Assembly (NCBI RefSeq): GCF_947242115.1
Contig: NC_074716.1
Location: 2,611,501 to 2,675,500 of the forward strand
Reading direction: 5' to 3'
Source of the DNA: Biomphalaria glabrata
Taxonomy: Eukaryota; Mollusca; Gastropoda; Planorbidae
Length of the DNA stretch: 64,000 bases
Below the pieces are notes generated by a model. It did no database searches. It saw nothing but the letters and a program-made list of their open reading frames with translations, and had not been told where the DNA came from. Positions 53,292 through 63,605 of the stretch are shown here, piece after piece (positions within the stretch are counted from its first letter, which is position 1; the number at the start of each line of letters is the position of its first letter). Position numbers and translations under genes: made by a program.

Positions 53292-56200
53292 ATAGACCTG
53301 TGCGGTCTTCTCGTGGATCACAGTTGGAGAACGACTGTCTTATTAAATGTTGTTTTAAAATTGGCTGGAATGTGTAGTATTCTCTATCTGCTATGTTTCT
53401 CATTTAAAATAAAGTAAACATTTTTCTATAAATTCTAGTACCTTGTTATTGGCATAAATGTTGCGCAATACAAATAATAATGGAATTAAAAAACAATGTT
53501 GTCACGGCCTCGATTGAGACTAACTGCGACGTGAAGTGAATTTGTAATCATTGATCATCTCGTGTCTTTTACATGGGAAAGCAATCGGTCTGAAACTGAC
53601 CACGAAGTGAAAACCTCAGTTGTTGCCCTTGTTTTTTTTTTTTTTTTGTAGAGTAGGGACATATACCTTTGAATCTCCAGAGCAAGAGTATGTGTACTGT
53701 TAAGTGATATGTGAGTTTAATTCTGAACATAAAATTGGTAGCTATGGTTGTGACTTTATTATTTGTATGTACAGTGTGCCTTTGCCTTTGCGGCTAGATT
53801 AGCCAAGTTATTTCTACTCAATAAACTTGACGTCTGCTAACACCTATCTTTATTCAGTGTATTTAGAGAGTTATGTCTAATGGACAAGTAGAGAGCACTA
53901 AGAGAGAACATGACTACAAAAAAAAAATATAATGTTGAGAAACTACACACTCATAAAACCCAGCAGTTGTGTTGCAAATGTCGCATTAATAAACAAAATA
54001 AGGACAAAATGGACAAACATATTTCTTGTAATGGAGGCTAAAATGGAAAACAGTTGTAACAAAATGTTATATTAATTAGCACTATTATTTTGTGCTTCTG
54101 AACTGCATATAATTTCAATTTTTAGCTGCCTTTGTCGCTGTCTAGTACTTTTTTTTGTCTGGTAGAACCGGCCCTGAATTTCAGAATTAAAACTAGTATT
54201 GAAAGAATCAAAACTCACGCGCAGAACTCGTATTTCCTTCTGCATTTGGAGCAGATGACGTAGGCTCCCCGTTTACCAGACACACAGAACCTGGCAGTGG
54301 CGTCAGACTCAAAGCATTCAAAAGCGTCACCCGGGTTGGGGCATCTGTAGTTGTCGGCCACGACGGCTGGAAAAAAAAATATTTGCGTTAAAAATGAAGT
54401 TAGTGATTGATGGAGAGAGGGAGAAAGAGAGGGGAAGAGAAGATGTTATTGAAATTATAAGACAAGAGAAGGACAAAAAGAAGGAGCGATAGAGAAAGAA
54501 AAAAAAGAAGAAAATGATGGAGAGAGAGAGAGAGAGTGAAGAAAGAAAAAAAAAGAAGAAAATGATGGAGAGAGAGAGAGAGTGAAGAAAGAAAAAAAAA
54601 GAAGAAAATGATGGAGAGAGAGAGAGAGTGAAGGAGAAAAGGATGAAGAGTTAAGGAGAGATATAGACTAGCTGACACCCCTGCTTTGCCACGGTTGAAA
54701 TAGTTGGTATATAATTAATTTGACAGGGACTTTTTTTTTTTCTTATTTCAATGGTAGGCACACATTAACCTTCCCCCAACACACACTCTCGACAACCAAT
54801 CATCTTTCTGGTTTTTTGGTAAAACATCCAGCAACCCACTAATTTTGACTCTGCACAGACAATACTTTGGCCCAACTGATGTACTCTTTAAAAAAAAATC
54901 CCATTCTTGGATTGTCCAATTGTAACGTCTTCCCCCCAAACCCCCAAACGCTCTACACATGTTTAACTCTTTCTCTCCGTAATTATTTACCACATTCTGA
55001 TGAAATCAACGTTGGTATCGTCAGTTAGGAGAGAAAGAGTTAATTTGAAACCCCAACTCCACTAGCATTCTTCGTTGGAACGGCCCTAGGCCTAATGGGA
55101 AAAAATATTTTAAGAATGACCACATTGAATGCCGACCCTTGCCCGCCACTCAGGGTATTTTTTTATTATTTTTTTTTTGCCTGTGAATGACTTTTTCCCC
55201 ATGTCTCATACCTCCGCAAAACAAAATAGTTCTGTACGCTTAGCTGTTGCTGCTTTTTTTTTGCCGGAAGCTTTCTGTTTCTTAACCCATGAATTCTACT
55301 ATCCCTGATACTCAATCTTAGCAGCGTTGGAAAGAAATGATACTAAATGTTGCAAATTTTAGCTGGAACTATTTTTGTTTAATCCTTAAATGGATCGTCC
55401 AGCATATTAGCGCCCCCCACTTACGAATATTTTTGTCCCATGAATTCAAGTATAACTTACCACTCCCTCCCAAAACAAAATGGTCTATGTACAATAGACC
55501 GTTATCTGTTTCTATGGCCAACGGTTAACGAGCAGGGTGTCATGTGGCCATCAAAACGACCAACGGTCTTTACTTTCCCCAACTAAAGTCAGAGTTGGGT
55601 GGACTCAGGGACGTCCTAAAAATCCCGAAATTCAAAACCCCAGCCTTCACCGAGATTCGAACCCATAACCTCAGGTTCAGAAGCCGAGCGATTAACCACT
55701 CAGCCACCACCCCCTTAGAAACAGATGACCTTGACATCGTCTGCCCCATATATCGCAAGGTCTGAAAGGGGAACTTTACTACTTACTTACAGTCTCTGAC
55801 TATTGTCACTATTCCTCGGCTTACCGGTTCTAAATTGAGACATTGAAATCGTTTTAGGAAAATTATTTAATTTCACTGCCAATTCGACCATTAAAAGGGT
55901 TTTAGTTGTTCTGGGTGCACGCTAAGTAATAACTTGTTTATTTTTTGAATTGTTTTCGACCATCGCAAGAGGGAGAGAAGTGATTAGTCAGGGAGGGAGA
56001 GAGAGACAGAGAGACAGAGAGAATAGAACAAGGAAGGAATAAAAAAAAAATCAGAGATTAAACATACACAAATTGTAACAATTCCTTCTTTAAAAGAAAA
56101 AAAAAACGACCGCACTCAAACACAATTTTTTTTCTACTAAATAGCCATCACAAATAATCATATCCTTTCAAAAACATGTTTTCAAACAATGAATGTTAAT

Positions 56201-56828
56201 AAAAAGCTATTTATTAAACATGCAAGAAGCGGAATACATTGAAAACAATATTGTTATAACCCTAGTGGCGGACTGAAAGGGTTAATGTGTGTGCGGCCTA
56301 CTGACACACATGATTCAGGTCAATCACACAGGTCAAGGGCTGTTGAACAAGGAACATTACTGCTAATGCATGCAATATGACCAATGTTATGGTCATGTGA
56401 CCACAAAGCCTTTACAGACGAGAGACAGTGTGTTAGAAAGGACAGTAGAGTCCAGGACAGCAAGCAGTAAGGACTGTGTGCTACGAAGTGAGTCCTCGAA
56501 AATGTAGCTGTACGAGCTAGAGAGACTTGTAGTGATTAGTTAGGCAGTTCTGTAGTGTAGCAGAGCATTTGAAGTTACTGTAGCCAATTGTGTTTATTGG
56601 CTGTTGTCGATGTAATTGTAAATAAACCGCCACTTTGTTTATTGAAGCTCTTGTTGTCAAGTTGATGTTTTAGATGTGCTGTGTTGTGTTGTTGGGCAGT
56701 GTTTGCAGAAGGCCTGGTAGAGAAGATCGTAACAATATACTATAACAAGCACCACAATTTACAGTCTAGATCAGTTCTTAAGACTTACCACAGACAATCA
56801 GGGCAAGAATAATAAATACTGTCTTCAT
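52012..56828 (-). CDS. Secreted eight-cysteine peptide, gene B
   Basis: Same architecture as gene A: exons 56828-56789, 54366-54219 and 52114-52012 (TAA), lengths 40, 148 and 103 nt, phases 1 and 2. The 96-residue product differs from A at two positions: F6I in the signal peptide and A to P two residues after the seventh cysteine (position 77). Exon 2 differs at seven bases, all silent. All eight cysteines and the 63-residue intron-retention stop are kept. Introns are longer (2422 and 2104 bp) and hold an (AT)n tract, M4, S3 and a solo LTR. The ATG context (TTCACCATGAAG) and the TATA position match gene A. The strong bias to silent change points to a functional pair. The family is unrecognised. 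Confidence 0.93.
52380..52600 (-). repeat. R1-like dispersed repeat
   Basis: Mixed orientation R1 words (TTTTACTTGATCCGAAAATG, TGGACAAAACCCTACATATTTAGC; CTTATTTCCCATATTCGATCT upstream). The left part reads as R1 reverse complement. Weak. Confidence 0.35.
52608..52686. repeat. (AT)n microsatellite in intron 2 of gene B
   Basis: About 39 AT repeats. Long enough to be length-variable. Confidence 0.97.
53244..53340. repeat. (TG)n microsatellite and hAT-type end
   Basis: About 24 TG repeats (53247-53291), followed by GTGGATCACAGTTGGAGAACGACTG, which resembles the right end of the CAG..TTTCTCAAAC family. Confidence 0.7.
53341..54218. other. Intron 2 of gene B, no other gene seen
   Basis: AT-rich to moderate sequence with a T15 run near 53632. 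No exon-like segment besides exon 2, which begins on the far side at 54219. Confidence 0.45.
54400..54660. repeat. GA-rich tract in intron 1 of gene B
   Basis: Purine-rich on +, including three tandem copies of about 52 bp (GAAGAAAGAAAAAAAAAGAA, GAAAATGATGGAGAGAGAGA). It starts 34 bp from exon 2. Gene A has an unrelated-looking but similarly GA-rich tract in the same intron. Confidence 0.9.
54967..55039. mobile_element. M4 miniature element, TTAA duplication
   Basis: CTCTTTCTCTCC...GGAGAGAAAGAG with TTAA at 54963-54966 and 55040-55043. Closest to the 49297 copy. Confidence 0.93.
55490..55770 (-). repeat. S3 tRNA-derived SINE, best copy
   Basis: On minus, a tRNA-like head at 55715-55640: GTGGTGGCTGAGTGGTTAAT (A box) and ATGGGTTCGAATCTCGGTGA (B box). 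The body contains TTTCGGGATTTTTAGGACGT, GAGTCCACCCAACTC, CTTTAGTTGGGGAAAG and CGTTAACCGTTGGCC. Beyond the head on the + side sits GAAACAGATGACCTTGACAT, the S3 tail sequence of another copy, so two S3 copies may be joined. Confidence 0.85.
56252..56734. mobile_element. Solo LTR of an LTR retrotransposon (fossil)
   Basis: A 483-bp unit beginning TGTTATAACC and ending GATCGTAACA (TGTTA/TAACA terminal inverts), with a 4-bp duplication ATAT on each side. It includes a polyadenylation-like AATAAA in its last third. No internal region, primer-binding site or second LTR is nearby, so it is a solo LTR. The family is not determined; Gypsy-type is likely from the size and duplication. It lies 54 bp into intron 1 of peptide gene B. 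Confidence 0.75.
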
Positions 56829-56920
56829 GGTGAATGCTGCTACGATATGCTGGGCTTACACAAAATATAAAGATCAGTGCGGTTAGTCGTCTGGTGTGAC
56901 TCGAACGACGCACTGGCCTG

Positions 56921-56928
56921 TATATATA
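56921..56928 (-). promoter_or_regulatory. TATA box of peptide gene B
   Basis: TATATATA in the context CACTGGCCTGTATATATAGC (+), the same 20 bases as gene A, 93 bp from the ATG. Start site expected near 56895. Confidence 0.8.
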
Positions 56929-56999
56929 GCTGAAAATTTATGTTGGAAACGCTACTAATTTGACCTACTAGAGTAATTATTTTAATTTTAGCAATTAAC

Positions 57000-57463
57000 A
57001 AGTGCGACTTGTTTTCATTAACCTTTAGTATTGTGGATATGTTTTGGTTTAAGGCTGACAATACCAAAATATCATGTTTATAAAAACAACGCTAAACACA
57101 TATAGCTATTAGCTAGACACATATAGGCCTATATCTAAATGAATGTCAGATCAAAAGGGAACCCCCGAAATATCTACCAACAGTAACGTACATTTGATAA
57201 TGAATCCTATAACATCTAACTTTTACTATATAAATATAAAAAAGGAATGTTTAAACAAAAAATGAAACTTATGAAAAAAAATGTGTATGTTTGTTTCAAA
57301 ATAATCATTTCCTTTTTTTTGTGTGTACAATTCGAAAACTTTCAATTCTGGACCACACGCTCGACTAAACCATTTTCTGGGCTTATCGAGTTAGCAAAGT
57401 AATAGTACAAATAATAGCCAAATACAATAAATACTTGCCTGCAACCCGACCCATATTCCCAGG
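57000..57463. other. Upstream of gene B, no gene
   Basis: AT-rich sequence. No exon or repeat end recognised. Confidence 0.4.
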
Positions 57464-57782
57464 CAGGGGTTCTCACCCTGTGGATGACGTCCCCCTTAGG
57501 GGTCGAATGACGATTTGCCGGGGGGTCACCTAAAACCATCGAAAACATGTGTTTTTTTTTAAATCTGACGTACATTTTGCCCCTGGCAGACGTCTATTCC
57601 CACTCAAAGATGAAAGTGTTCCGGAGAAAGAAAGAGTTTACTGAGCTCTATAAATTATAAAAGCGATAAAGCAAACAGTTGTTTTTATGCCTATGAACGA
57701 AAATAATGTTACTATTGGGGTTCGCCGCATTGTTGTGAATACTAAAAAAGGGGTCTCCGAGATAAATGATTGAGAACCGCTG
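57464..57782 (-). mobile_element. M1 hAT element, longer variant
   Basis: CAGGGGTTCTCACCCTGTGG...GATTGAGAACCGCTG. At 319 bp it is longer than the 205-bp copies. The extra 57560-57720 includes AAAGAAAGAGTTTACTGAGC, so it may keep more of the parent. The flanking octamers (TTCCCAGG / CTCTAAAG) differ. Confidence 0.85.
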
Positions 57783-57924
57783 CTCTAAAGCACTAGGAAA
57801 GAAGTTGCATTCTAAATATGTGTCCTAGCATATGGAAAGATCTTAACGTCAATAGCGTATCCATCTGTTAATCATGTTAATCCAAGATTTAAACTTTACT
57901 AAATCATTGGCTCTGTCTTGAATA

Positions 57925-58200
57925 ATATCTTATAAAATACAGACGTTACTTCAAAAAAAAAAAAAGAAAATAACATTTTACGCGTGTCAGTATGTCAATG
58001 TAGTCATACATGTTAATCAATGACTTCAATTCTAACAAGACGTTGGTTTTCCTGGCTGACTCTGGCAACCCATTCCTTGCTCTAATAGTAGTAGGGAACA
58101 AGGAGTGTTTGTACAAATTGGTCCTGGCATATGGAACAAGGAATGTGCCTATGTGTCTTTCTGGGTATTTTATTAGGTTTTGGTTTTGTTCTGAGAGAAA
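57925..58200 (-). mobile_element. JL LINE 3' fragment
   Basis: TATCTTATAAAATACAGACG, TACATGTTAATCAATGACTT, TTGGTTTTCCTGGCTGACTC, GAACAAGGAATGTGCCTATG. Confidence 0.88.
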
Positions 58201-58424
58201 AAAGTTATGTAACTCTTATATCTCCCTAATTGTTTCCAAGTTCTGGCAGAATTGTTCATTTTTCACATTTGTACATTCCACCCTGTCATGATCAAACTTC
58301 AATAACATTTTTGTTTGTAATCAGGAAACGTTACTTTTGGTATAGATATATAGGAGAATGTATTCTCTTTTTAAATAACAGAAATTAAAGTTTATAACAA
58401 CTAAATTTAATCCTATACTCTTAA

Positions 58425-58579
58425 ACGAGCAATTCTTGTATGTATGTATATATATTTATATATATCCTATACTCTTAAGCGAGCAATTCTTGTATGTATG
58501 TATATATCCTATACTCTTAAGCGAGCAATTCTTGTATGTATGTATGTATGTATGTATATATATTTATATGTATATATAT
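58425..58579. repeat. TATACTCTTAAGCGAGCAAT tandem with (TGTA)n/(TA)n
   Basis: Three copies of CCTATACTCTTAA.CGAGCA with ATTCTTGTATGTATGTATAT (58412, 58465 and 58507), leading into the first H unit. Confidence 0.85.
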
Positions 58580-60344
58580 AAATTTTATTTCGAAAACGGC
58601 TCTAACGATTTTCTTTAAAATTTCACGGTATGTGCATAATAGTGAGAAAAAAATTCTCAACACATTGGCCACATCGGGAAAACTCGAGTTTGACCGTTAT
58701 ATCGGTTTGAAAATGCCTCATTATCGAAAAATTAATTTTGGCTGCAATGTTTTATGAATGAAAATTTTCCATGACGTAAACGGGAAAAATGCTGCTTACG
58801 TCACTAGGCTTACCGTAGTACACTAAAATATTTCTTTGCAAACAAGAACGAGTTTTAAAGGATCAATAGACCTAATTAAACATTTGCGCACCATCTTACT
58901 GTAGATTGATTTATTATAGAACTATGAAAGAAAAGTAATGAAATTAAATGTGCCGATATATGATTAGTTATTACGTTTTAAGTGCTTAATAAATTGTTTC
59001 ACTTTCATTGCGTAGAGCGGTGTAGCTACCTTTTACTTTGTTGTTTATTTTGCTGGTGACCTCCATCTGTCTCGTTCTGAGGCCGCATGCAACCATGTGC
59101 TCTCTTCTATGTCAGCTAAGTAAAGTTTGCGCCATAAGCTAGTCTTTTAAGGGTTTCGGTGTTACGTCGACCACTTTTTAGCTCACCAAAAAAGACTGCC
59201 TTTGGCATGCGTTCGTCTGAGATTCGTCTCCCATACAGGATACTGCTCTGTCCAGCGTAACTGTCGGACTTAAAGAATTCCCTCTATTCAAAGGCCGCGG
59301 ATACACATTTGAGACCAAAAGAAAATTTGCTGCCGAGGACAGACGCAGACGCTAAAAGAAAATCTTAATCGAGCACCGCGGACAATGGTTATGCTTGCCC
59401 TGGATGTGGCAAGATATGCAGGTCACAGCTGCAATCCTCATTAATTTTCGGACTCTAAGACAAGCCTTATTATTATTATTATTTTGCTGGTGAATTATTA
59501 CCATGTAATTACCTCTCCTGTACCAAAACAAAGGAAATGGTCTTAACACAACTTCTCTACGCCTTACTTGCTCACACTAAACATGATATCCATCTAGCGG
59601 TCAACCAGTTTGCGTACACTGCAGCCTCTTTTGATTTAACTATAAACCTCGGTAAAAAGCTTGGAGTTAGGGCCAGGAGAGATCTGAATGGATGGATGTG
59701 TAAAAGCAGGCCATAGCACCACTAGGATGGATGGATGGCAAAAGCCGGTATGAACTTCCTATAGTCCGACAGTCAGGCTGGGCAGGGCACGTATCCCGTA
59801 TGGGTAACGAGCATATTGTTTGGCGTAACAGAGGTGCCCCACGGAAACGTTTCTTTAGAAAACTAATGCCATGATTTAAGTCTAATAAGAAAAAATGCGC
59901 CATTTTACTTTGTCATTAAGTGCATGTTTTACCCTATAACGTAGAGAAGTTACATTGCAAAGACTTTCTTCCAAGCCAATAATAGTAAGCCTACAATAGT
60001 TTTACGCAAAAGATGGATTGTAAAACTATAAGACGGACTTGAGCTGTAGTTTGTCTAGACTGTAGGAGGACTTAAAAGACTTTAAATTTAATCGACATGT
60101 ACAATTAGGCCTACAATTAGAACTAACAGAACACTAAAACAACTCTTCAGATTAGTAGTCTTTATCCGATCGCTCATTTTCGTAATTACAAGAATATTCC
60201 CAAAATGACTTCGGGTATATAACCTTCCGAAATTATTTAACAGAGCGAGGTTCGGCCACCTGGTACAAAAATATTCTCAAAATGACTTCGGGTATATATC
60301 CTTTCTTGACAAATTATTCATCCGAGCGAGGCTCGGTCACCTGA
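58580..60344 (+). mobile_element. H unit 1, Helitron-like, non-autonomous
   Basis: Starts after a TA run with AAATTTTATTTCGAAAACGG and CTCTAACGATTTTCTTTAAA. Ends with a hairpin CCGAGC-GAG-GCTCGG (60322-60336), then TCACCTGA followed by T: a hairpin close to a CTRR-type end in an AT target, as in Helitrons. A second, imperfect copy of this end (GAGCGAGGTTCGGCCACCTGG) lies about 80 bp upstream. The interior holds scrambled RL LINE pieces. No Rep/helicase coding is present. The 5' TC end is not identifiable. Confidence 0.65.
59050..59900. pseudogene. RL LINE pieces captured in H unit 1
   Basis: Minus-sense RT C-terminal text (complement of CTGTCTCGTTCTGAGGCCGC, giving A-A-S-E-R-D) at 59060-59120 is followed by plus-sense TFETKRKFAAEDRRRR, then CLPWMWQ (the frame-shifted finger), then plus-sense pieces around CAAAGGAAATGGTC, ACATGATATCCATCTAGCGG and GTCAGGCTGGGCAGGGCACG (Q-A-G-W-A-G-H-V-S-R-M-G-N). 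The pieces are out of order and partly inverted relative to a LINE ORF. Confidence 0.7.
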
Positions 60345-60346
60345 TA

Positions 60347-60396
<50 letters not shown>

Positions 60397-60400
<4 letters not shown>

Positions 60401-62157
60401 TTTATTTCAAAAACGGCTCTAACGATTTTCTTTAAAATTTCAAGGTATGTGCATATTAGTGAGAAAAAAATTCTCAACTCATTGGCCACATCGGGAAAAC
60501 TCGAGGTCGACCGTTATATCGGTTTGAAAATGCCTCAATATCGAAAAATTAATTTTGGCTAGAATGTTTTATGAATGAAAAATTTCCATGACGTAAACGG
60601 GAAAAACGCTGCTTACGTCACTAGGCTTACCGCAGTACACTAAAATATTTCTTTGCAAAGCCGAACGAGTTTTAAAGGATCAATAGACCTAATTAAACAT
60701 TTGCGCACCATCTTATTGTAGATTGATTTATTATAGAACTATGAAAGAAAAGTAATGAAATTAAATGTGCCGATATATGATTAGTTATTGTGTTTTAAGT
60801 GCTTAATAAGTTGTTTACACTTTAATTGTGTAGAGCGGTGTAGATACCTTTTACTTTGTTGTTTATTTTGCTGGTGACCTCCAGCTGTCTCGTCCTGAGG
60901 CCCCATGCAATCAGGTGCTCTCTTCTATGTCAGCTAAGTCAAGTTTGCGCCATAAGCTGGTCTTAAGGGTTTCGGTGTTACGTCGACCATTTTTTAGCTG
61001 ACCAAAAAAGACTGCCTTTGGCATGCGTTCGTCTGAGATTCGTCTCCCATACAGGATACTGTTCTGTCCAGCGTAACTGTCGGACTTAAAGAATTCCCTC
61101 TATACAAAGGCCGCGGATACACATTTGAGACCAAAAGAAAATTTGCTGCCGAGGACAGACGCAGACGCTAAAAGAAAATCTTAATCGAGCACCGCGGACA
61201 ATGGTTATGCTTGCCCTGGATGTGGCAAGATATGTAGGTCACAGCTGCAATCCTCATTAATTTTCGGACTCTAAGACAAGCCTTATTATTATTATTATTT
61301 TGCTGATGAATTATTACCATGTGTTCATGCTTCAGTGTCTACCTCTCCTGTACCAAAACAAAGGAAATGGTCATAACACAGCTTCTTTACGCCTTACTTG
61401 CTCACACTAAACATGATATCCATCTAGCGGTCAACGAGTTTGCGTACACTGCAACCTCTTTTGATTTAACTATAAACTTCGGTAAAAAGCTTGGAGTTAG
61501 GGCCAGGAGAGATCTGAATGGATGGATGTGTAAAAGCAGGCCATAGCACCACTAGGATGGATGGATGGTAAAAGCCGGTATGAACTTCCTATAGTCCGAC
61601 AGTCAGGCTGGGCAGGGCACGTATCCCGTATGGGTAACGAGCATATTGTTTGGCGTAACAGAGGTGCCCCACGGAAACGTTTCTTTAGAAAACTAATGCC
61701 ATGATTTAAGTCTAATAAGAAAAAATGCGCCATTTTACTTTGTCACTAAGTGAATGTTTTACCCTATAACGTAGAGAAGTTACACTGCAAAGACTTTCTT
61801 CCAAGCCAATAATAGTAAGCCTACAATAGTTTTACGCAAAAGATGGATTGTAAAACTATAAGACGGACGTGAGCTGTAGTTTGTCTAGACTGTAGGAGGA
61901 CTTAAAAGACTTTAAATTTAATCGACATGTACAATTAGGCCTACAATTAGAACTAACAGAACAGATTAGTAGTCTTTATCCGATCGTTCATTTTCGTAAT
62001 TACAAGAATATTCCCAAAATGATTTCGGGTATATAACCTTCCAAAATTATTTAACAGAGCGAGGTTCGGCCACCTGGTACAAAAATATTCTCAAAATGAC
62101 TTCGGGTATATATCCTTCCTTAACAAATTATTCATCCGAGCGAGGCTCGGTCACCTG

Positions 62158-62158
<1 letters not shown>
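60397..62158 (+). mobile_element. H unit 2, Helitron-like, near-identical to unit 1
   Basis: Repeats unit 1 at a period of 1817 bp with few differences. Over 59667-59903 and 61497-61733 the minus-strand frames give the same 78 residues. It has the same hairpin and CTGA end (62155-62158), preceded by the same degenerate duplicate end. Unit 2 has a 20-bp insert near 61320 and small deletions. (AT)n spacers separate the units (60345-60396 and 62159-62196). Confidence 0.7.
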
Positions 62159-62200
<42 letters not shown>

Positions 62201-62779
62201 TTTATTTCGAAAACGGCTCTAACGATTTTCTTTAAAAGTTCACGGTATGTGCATAATAGTGAGAAAAAAATTCTCAACTCACTGGCCACATCGGGAAAAC
62301 TCGAGGTCGACCGTTATATCGGTTTGAAAATGGCTCATTATCGAAAATTTTATTTTGGCTAGAATGTTTTATGAATGAAATTTTCTGTATGACGTCAATG
62401 GGAAAAAAAACTTGACACCGCTTACGTCACTAGCCTCACAGCAGTACACTAAGACATTTCTTCGCAAACAAGAACAAGTTTTAATGATTCAATTGGCGTA
62501 ATTAAACATTTGCGCACCATCTTATTGTACATTGATCCATTAGGAATTTATGGAAGAAAAATAATGAAATTAAATATCTTAATGTAAGATTAGTTATTGT
62601 GTTTTAAAGGCTTTATAAGTTGTTTACACTTTAATTGCTTACACCCGTAGGTAGCTTTTACTTTGTTATTATTTTGCTGGTGAATTATTGCAATGTGTTT
62701 AAGCTTCGAAGTCTGCTGTCCAATACCAAAACATAGGAAATGGTCATAACACAGCATATCTATGCCTTACTTGCACAAT

Positions 62780-63193
62780 CAGGGCCGGCCCTAACATTGG
62801 CGGGGCCCTATGTGAAATGTGAGAATTGCGCGCGGACCAGTAAGGGTAGAGATAAAGATATTAAGTGAAAATAAAGATTTTGTATTAGAAAATAAATTCG
62901 TATTTGCATTACATTTTTATTAAATGAAAGCTGACGATGCCGTTTTTTTATATCACGCGTAGGATTGGCATTTACCATATTGATTGACACCCCAAAGTGA
63001 CAATTTTGTCTTTTTAAGGACATTTTTATGAGTTTCAGGAGATTTCCAGGAGCTCCTTGAAAACAAGGAGACCACGGGAACCCTATTATAAATTATAATG
63101 GTTTAATTTAATAATTTACACCTAGAATTAGCGCGGGGCTTTTGAACCTTCGGAGTCCACCACTGTGACAGCATAGGCCTAGGGCTGGCCCTG
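62780..63193 (-). mobile_element. M3 hAT element, internally deleted
   Basis: Ends CAGGGCCGGCCCTAACAT and TAGGGCTGGCCCTG. The interior shares GGCGGGGCCCTATG, GTATTAGAAAATAAATTCGT and CACGCGTAGGATTGGCATTT with the complement of 49573-50212, including residues around F-G-V...N-P-T-R-D-I-K-K on minus. An 8-bp duplication is not clear. Confidence 0.85.
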
Positions 63194-63605
63194 ATGATAT
63201 CCAGCTCGCGGTCAACGAATTTTCATCACGCTGCTGCCTTTTTTTTATTTGTTAACCTATAAACCTCGGTAAAACAGAAGTCATGTTACAAAAGTCATCC
63301 AATAAAACCTACTCAGCCCAAAGATCACTGCGCATAGACATCCCTTAAAGTGGTAGATAACTTCACATTATCTGGGAAGCATTTTATCAATTGACGCATT
63401 GCTTTAAAGAGAGGTTGATATGTGATCATGGATAGTCGTGCTTTTGGACGCCTCCAAGCGAGAGTGTGGCGAAATAAATCGCTCCGCCTGTCTACAAAAA
63501 TCAGTGTCAACCAGTATTCTCTCAACCCCTCTATGTGGATCTGAGACATGAGTACTTTATAGAAAGCAACTAAGACTTCTTGAACGACTTTACCAAAGAC
63601 CACAA
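63194..63605 (+). pseudogene. RL LINE RT fragment
   Basis: Plus frames: D-D-I-Q-L-A-V-N-E-F, NLGKTEVMLQKSSNKTYS, then out of frame R-A-F-G-R-L-Q-like and S-T-K-I-S-V-N-Q-Y/ST..LLYGSET-like pieces (CTCTATGTGGATCTGAGACA). Several breaks. Confidence 0.7.

Larger units (their letters stand above)
62197..63605 (+). mobile_element. H unit 3, more divergent, interrupted by M3
   Basis: Starts with the same AAATTTTATTTCGAAAACGG, but is more diverged (about 10-15% by eye in the first 400 bp). It is split at 62780-63193 by an M3 hAT element and continues ATGATATCCAGCTCGCGGTC. Its LINE portion is longer than in units 1 and 2: N-L-G-K-T-E-V-M-L-Q-K and F-G-R-L-Q-type segments up to 63605. The hairpin end is not seen. 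Confidence 0.6.

Noticed and set aside
57464-57782. Matching target duplication for this M1 copy
   Set aside because: Flanking octamers differ. The copy may be rearranged at one end.
59667-61733. Identical 78-residue ORFs as a duplicated host gene
   Set aside because: They are minus-strand readings of the captured LINE segment in H units 1 and 2. The identity reflects recent unit duplication, not selection.
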